Program-made: the position numbers and the translations under genes
In this document: piece after piece, positions 5,923 through 9,571 of the stretch
Position numbering within the stretch: position 1 is the stretch's first letter
How the letters are laid out: each line of letters begins with the position of its first letter
NCBI GenBank assembly: GCA_947176565.1
Contig: CAMWRC010000029.1
Span: 1-9,571, forward strand
Source: an uncultured Ruminococcus sp.
Lineage (GTDB): Bacteria > Bacillota > Clostridia > Oscillospirales > Ruminococcaceae
Length of the DNA: 9,571 nt
Direction of reading: 5' to 3'
The notes under the pieces: model-generated
What the model saw: the letters and a program-made list of their open reading frames with translations, nothing else
What the model was told of the DNA's origin: nothing
The model's database searches: none

Positions 5923-7122
5923 TCAGTCGTTTGTTATTTTGAATCCGTTCTGAGTAAGCGCGTTCTTGATTTCAAGCGTGTGATTGTAATTTCTTGTTTC
6001 GAGAACTATCCGGAGATAACAGCCGTTTATATCCGAACCCTCATTTGCACGTTCATGGTGAAGCGATATTACATTTCCGCCCAGTTCTGCGATGATACGT
6101 GATACTTCCATAAGCTGACCCGGCTTGTCGAGAAGCTCGATATTGAGAGTGGTATTCCGTCCTGTCATGAGAAGTCCGCGCTTGATTACACGTGAAAGAA
6201 TCGTAACATCAATATTTCCGCCGGAGAGCAGACATACAACTTTTTTGCCCTTGATTGGCACTTTATTGAACATTGCCGCCGCCACCGGAACTGCTCCTGC
6301 ACCCTCTGTCACAAGCTTCTGCTGTTCCATAAGAGCAAGAATAGCCGCGGATATTTCATCGTCGGTAACGGTAACTATTTCATCAACGTATTCCGAAACC
6401 AGTTTAAACGTATTTTCTCCGGGTTCTTTTACGGCAATTCCGTCGGCAATTGTCGAAACGCTGTCAAGGCATTCAATCTTACCGTCATGAACGGAATTGA
6501 ACATACTCGGCGCGCCGGCAGCCTGAACGCCGTATATTTTGATATCCGGATTCAGACTTTTTATTGCAAACGCAACGCCGGAGATAAGTCCGCCGCCGCC
6601 AATCGGGATAATAGCCGCGTCCATATCGGGAATCTGTTCAATAAGTTCAAGACCGATAGTTCCCTGACCTGCAATGACGTTTTCGTCATCAAAAGGGTGA
6701 ATGAATGTATATCCGTATTCGTCGCGCTGTCTGAGAGCCTCGGCATATGCGTCATCATATACGCCATTTACGAGACAGACTTCTGCGCCGTAGCTTCTGG
6801 TGGCTTCAACCTTTGAAATAGGTGCGCCGTCAGGGAGACAGATAATTGATTTTATGCCGTTTCTTGCGGCGGCAAGAGCAACTCCCTGAGCATGATTTCC
6901 GGCTGAACAGGCAATAACTCCTCTGGCTTTTTCCTCCTCGGAGAGACATGACATTTTATAGTAAGCGCCACGCACCTTGAAAGAACCGGTAATCTGTAAA
7001 TTTTCGGTTTTCAGCCATATTTCTGCATCGGGATTGATTTTCGGAGCATGGATTACGTCCGTTTCCCTTATAACCTGTTTCAGAATGTATTTTGCGTGAT
7101 AAACCTTATCAAGTGTAAGCAT
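5923..7122 (-). CDS. ilvA: Threonine ammonia-lyase with C-terminal ACT domain
   Basis: A PLP enzyme converting L-threonine to 2-ketobutyrate and ammonia via 2-aminocrotonate, the entry to isoleucine synthesis; it also acts on serine in many family members. The 399 residues comprise a fold-type II catalytic domain (about 1-318) and one ACT domain (about 325-399), the medium-length type. Lys49 in TGSFKVRGAYYK is the PLP-binding lysine, SAGNHAQG (73-80) the substrate loop, IGGGGL (174-179) the phosphate-binding glycine loop and LLSGGN (298-303) the pyridine-nitrogen segment. The single ACT domain, rather than the two ACT-like units of biosynthetic E. coli IlvA, leaves open anabolic or catabolic use and the choice of allosteric effector. 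Proximity to leuDB favours the biosynthetic role. GGAG nine bases before the ATG overlaps the last codons of the ATPase gene, with 3 nt between stop and start. Confidence 0.94.
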   Translation of the reverse strand: MLTLDKVYHAKYILKQVIRETDVIHAPKINPDAEIWLKTENLQITGSFKVRGAYYKMSCLSEEEKARGVIACSAGNHAQGVALAAARNGIKSIICLPDGAPISKVEATRSYGAEVCLVNGVYDDAYAEALRQRDEYGYTFIHPFDDENVIAGQGTIGLELIEQIPDMDAAIIPIGGGGLISGVAFAIKSLNPDIKIYGVQAAGAPSMFNSVHDGKIECLDSVSTIADGIAVKEPGENTFKLVSEYVDEIVTVTDDEISAAILALMEQQKLVTEGAGAVPVAAAMFNKVPIKGKKVVCLLSGGNIDVTILSRVIKRGLLMTGRNTTLNIELLDKPGQLMEVSRIIAELGGNVISLHHERANEGSDINGCYLRIVLETRNYNHTLEIKNALTQNGFKITND

Positions 7123-7125
7123 TTT

Positions 7126-8319
7126 CTACATCTCCATAATTAACTGATTAATAAACTGACATGCCGTTCTCGGTGAACGTCCGTTGCCTGATGATATGGC
7201 AAACTGTTCCGCTTTAAGTATTATTTCTTCGTCAGGCAGATTTATATTATGTGCCTTTGCAAGTTCAATCGCAATAGCGGTATAATTTTTCTTGTCGGGA
7301 CGACTGAAATTAACTCTAAGTCCGAAACGTGCCGAAAGAGAGAGCATTTCCTGCATTGTATCATTTCTGTGAACATCATCGCCGTCACGGTCTGAAAAAC
7401 TCTCTTTAATAAGATGACGGCGGTTGCTTGTTGCATATATTGCAATATTATCAGTTCTTGATGAAACTGAACCCTCAAGAACTGCTTTCAATGCGCCAAA
7501 ACAGTCCTCACCTGATGTGAAACTCAAATCATCAATAAATATAATAAACTTCAATGGATTTTCACTGAGTTCATCAATAAGCATAGGTATATCCCTGAGC
7601 TGTTCTTTTGTGATTTCAACAAGTCTGAGACCCATGTCAGCAAATTCATTCACAACAGCCTTTACAGTAGAGGATTTTCCTGTACCTGCATCGCCATATA
7701 AAAGTACATTCTGAGCCTTTTTGCCGTTTACAAGTGCAAGTGTATTGTCAATAACAGCTTTTCTTTCACGTTCATAGCCGTAGAGTTCAGAAAGTTTCTG
7801 CTTATCGGGATATTTTACAGGAACTGTTTCATTATTCCTGAGAATGAACATTTTATTCTGCGAATATTTTCCGTAACCGTATTTTCCGATATTTTCAAGA
7901 CGTTTATTATATTCTGCAATAAAGTCAATTTCGGAAGTTCTCCACTTCGGGAGAAATCTGTCATAATCAATATCAGATATAAAATCTTCAGGAGTAATTC
8001 TTGAAAGTTCCTGAAAAAATTCAAGTTCGTTTTTAACAGTTTCAACTATATGACTGTCGAAAACCTTTCTCTGTGCTTTTCCCCTGATATAGAAATTATC
8101 ATTTTCAAGAACGGCTTTGAGTATATATTCACTGAGATTTGTATATCCTGCACTGTAAAGCGAATTTACAAAATCGCTGTAATATATCAAAGAACATTCT
8201 GTATTTTCTTTATAATTCCAGAGAAGAAAAACCAAATTACTTATAATTGTATCTCCCATCTGATAGAAAATAACTCTTGTATGTTCCTTCAGTTTAAGAT
8301 TTTCAAGTTTTTCACTCAT
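7126..8319 (-). CDS. AAA-type P-loop ATPase, DUF815-like, function unknown
   Basis: A 397-residue soluble protein. The N-terminal half (1-170) is helical and unrecognised; the C-terminal half is an AAA-type ATPase module. Walker A is GDAGTGKS (209-216, Lys215), Walker [10 protein letters not shown] (258-266, Asp263/Asp264), sensor 1 is probably Asn299 in YATSNRRH, and Arg331 in SLSARFGL matches the arginine-finger segment. [13 protein letters not shown] (377-389) is a likely sensor 2 region. The order and the RFGL segment suit the DUF815 family of bacterial ATPases, whose role is not established. It begins inside the leuB stop (ATGA overlap) with only a weak ribosome binding site, which suggests translational coupling, and ends 3 nt before ilvA. 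A regulatory or chaperone-like role for the neighbouring enzymes is possible but unsupported. Family assignment is moderately sure; the ATPase module is certain. Confidence 0.88.
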   Translation of the reverse strand: MSEKLENLKLKEHTRVIFYQMGDTIISNLVFLLWNYKENTECSLIYYSDFVNSLYSAGYTNLSEYILKAVLENDNFYIRGKAQRKVFDSHIVETVKNELEFFQELSRITPEDFISDIDYDRFLPKWRTSEIDFIAEYNKRLENIGKYGYGKYSQNKMFILRNNETVPVKYPDKQKLSELYGYERERKAVIDNTLALVNGKKAQNVLLYGDAGTGKSSTVKAVVNEFADMGLRLVEITKEQLRDIPMLIDELSENPLKFIIFIDDLSFTSGEDCFGALKAVLEGSVSSRTDNIAIYATSNRRHLIKESFSDRDGDDVHRNDTMQEMLSLSARFGLRVNFSRPDKKNYTAIAIELAKAHNINLPDEEIILKAEQFAISSGNGRSPRTACQFINQLIMEM

Positions 8320-9389
8320 AAAGCTTCAAGAACCTTTTCGGTCATTTCTGTGCAGGTAAGCGGTGTACCCTCTGTACTTCCCATTAAATCGGCAGTTCTC
8401 CAGCCATTATTAAGAACTTCGTCAACAGCATTTTCAATAGAGTCTGCTTCTTCTGCAAGACCAAAAGAGAATCTCAGCATCATAGCTCCTGAAAGAATAG
8501 TAGCAATCGGATTAGCCTTGTTCTGACCTGCAATATCAGGAGCAGAACCATGAATCGGTTCATACATTCCGCGAGTTGTCGAACCCATTGATGCACTCGC
8601 AAGCATACCGATTGAACCGGTAATCTGTGATGCCTCGTCTGAAAGAATATCGCCGAACATATTTGAAGTAACAATAACATCAAACTGCTTCGGGTTTCTT
8701 ACGAGCTGCATAGCTGCATTATCTACAAACATATCGCTGTATTCGACTTCCGGATATTCTTCTGCGAGTCTGTGCATTGTCTTTCTCCAGAGCCGTGAGG
8801 ATTCAAGAACATTTGCCTTGTCGATACTGCAAAGCTTTTTATTGCGTTTCATTGCGGAATCAAATGCAACTCTTCCGATACGCTCGATTTCGGTGATACT
8901 GTAGGCTTCTGTATCAAAAGCTTCCTCGCCGTATTTTCCCTGTCTGTAGCCACGGTCGCCGAAGTAGATTCCGCCTGTAAGTTCACGGACAATCATCAAA
9001 TCAAAACCATCGCCGACGATTTCATCTTTAAGCGGTGAAGCATTCCGGAGTGCCGGATAGAGCTTCGCCGGACGAAGATTTGTATAAAGTCCGAGGGCGG
9101 AGCGGATTCCGAGCAGTGCCTTTTCGGGTCTGTTTTCGCCGGGCTGGTCGTCCCATTTCGGACCGCCTACAGCACCAAGAAGTACGCTGTCGCTTGCAAG
9201 ACAGCCGTCAACAGTTTCCTGCGGCAGCGGTTTGCCTGTAGCATCAATCGCACAGCCGCCGATAAGATACGGTGTGAAGTTAAACTTGTGACCGAATTTT
9301 TCAGCCACTTTTTCAAGTACGGCAACAGTGCTGTCCACGATTTCAGGACCTATTCCGTCACCTTTGAGAAGTGCTATATTAAATTCCAT
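8316..9389 (-). CDS. leuB: 3-Isopropylmalate dehydrogenase LeuB
   Basis: Oxidises and decarboxylates (2R,3S)-3-isopropylmalate to 2-ketoisocaproate with NAD+, the third step of leucine synthesis; a cytoplasmic homodimer with a divalent metal. At 357 residues it has normal length. Visible are [11 protein letters not shown] (7-17), Arg96 and Arg106 ([14 protein letters not shown]), Arg135 with [12 protein letters not shown] (136-147, Tyr142), the catalytic lysine Lys191 in DKANVL, metal ligands Asp224 in FVDNAAMQL and Asp247/Asp251 in [12 protein letters not shown], and the NAD-binding [12 protein letters not shown] (277-288). The ATG at 9389 follows AAGGAG. leuD lies 91 bp upstream, the common leuCDB order, and the stop overlaps the ATPase start by 4 nt. 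Confidence 0.97.
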   Translation of the reverse strand: MEFNIALLKGDGIGPEIVDSTVAVLEKVAEKFGHKFNFTPYLIGGCAIDATGKPLPQETVDGCLASDSVLLGAVGGPKWDDQPGENRPEKALLGIRSALGLYTNLRPAKLYPALRNASPLKDEIVGDGFDLMIVRELTGGIYFGDRGYRQGKYGEEAFDTEAYSITEIERIGRVAFDSAMKRNKKLCSIDKANVLESSRLWRKTMHRLAEEYPEVEYSDMFVDNAAMQLVRNPKQFDVIVTSNMFGDILSDEASQITGSIGMLASASMGSTTRGMYEPIHGSAPDIAGQNKANPIATILSGAMMLRFSFGLAEEADSIENAVDEVLNNGWRTADLMGSTEGTPLTCTEMTEKVLEAL

Positions 9390-9444
9390 TTTTTAATCTC
9401 CTTGTTATTGAATATTGTCAATTCTGATATTAATTAAGATTTCA

Positions 9445-9471
9445 GCAGGAGCAGGAATATTCCCGCTCCGC
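9445..9471 (-). promoter_or_regulatory. Imperfect G/C-rich stem-loop between leuD and leuB
   Basis: GGAGC (9448-9452) pairs with GCTCC (9465-9469), extended outward by GC/GC with one bulge and inward, past one mismatch, by the self-complementary GGAATATTCC. It starts about 10 bases after the leuD stop. In the reading direction it is followed by CTGAAATCTTAATT, not a clean T-tract. It may be a weak or partial terminator or an mRNA-stabilising hairpin that lowers leuB relative to leuD expression. Confidence 0.4.
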
Positions 9472-9480
9472 ATCATAAAC

Positions 9481-9571
9481 TTACTTGATTACGCCGTCAG
9501 CAATTGACTGAATAAGTCCGCCGTTTTCAATGATTTTCTGTACAAATTCAGGGAATGGCTCTGTTTTAAAT
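9481..9571 (-). CDS. leuD: 3-Isopropylmalate dehydratase small subunit LeuD, C-terminal end only
   Basis: The last 29 codons of a gene that enters from the right edge. The peptide includes FKTEPFPEFVQKIIENGG and ends LIQSIADGVIK, then TAA at 9483-9481. The PFPEF...KII..GGL ending is typical of LeuD, and leuB follows directly, as in leucine operons. With LeuC it would isomerise 2-isopropylmalate to 3-isopropylmalate. The catalytic swivel domain lies outside the window, so this rests on a short tail and on context. Confidence 0.8.
   Translation of the reverse strand, partial: FKTEPFPEFVQKIIENGGLIQSIADGVIK

Noticed and set aside
8050..8526. 158-codon plus-strand frame opposite the ATPase and leuB
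   Set aside because: It is antisense to two well-supported genes and has no protein-like features or ribosome binding site. It is a shadow of their codon use.

Overview
The window carries one long run of genes, all on the minus strand, so it reads from right to left. The short A/T-rich gaps, strong AGGAG-type ribosome binding sites, many 1-4 nt gene junctions, an alternative TTG start, a [FeFe]-hydrogenase maturase and the protein types suggest an anaerobic Firmicute, probably a gut or rumen Ruminococcus-like clostridium. That placement is inference from style and gene content, not from a marker gene.

Right part (9571 to about 5500), amino-acid metabolism: the C-terminal end of leuD; leuB (3-isopropylmalate dehydrogenase); an AAA-type P-loop ATPase resembling the DUF815 family, which overlaps leuB by 4 nt and lies 3 nt before ilvA; ilvA (threonine ammonia-lyase with one ACT domain); and ridA, which removes the reactive enamine/imine that IlvA makes. 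A perfect 7-bp hairpin lies between ilvA and ridA.

Middle part (5484 to 1569), iron-sulfur enzymes: nadA (quinolinate synthase), hydE (radical SAM maturase of the [FeFe]-hydrogenase H-cluster) one base after nadA, then two tandem paralogues of about 315 residues. I read these as distant relatives of the peptidase-U32/UbiU-UbiV TIM-barrel proteins, because both have a KIEGR motif and a conserved CC-x3-C cluster. This pair is the least understood and most interesting part of the window.

Left part (1505 to 1): cysE (serine O-acetyltransferase, TTG start); a separate single-gene unit for an unrecognised 170-residue protein with its own extended -10 promoter and phased direct repeats; and at the left edge the promoter, ribosome binding site and first six codons of a gene that leaves the window.

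From leuD to hydE and the U32-like pair the junctions are tight enough for one transcript. The set links branched-chain amino acid synthesis, reactive-imine clean-up, NAD synthesis, hydrogenase maturation and cysteine supply. LeuCD, NadA and HydE depend on [4Fe-4S] clusters and the U32-like pair probably does too, so iron-sulfur metabolism is a plausible common theme (inference). No RNA genes, CRISPR array, insertion sequence or phage gene was seen, and no stretch longer than about 190 bp lacks a gene.
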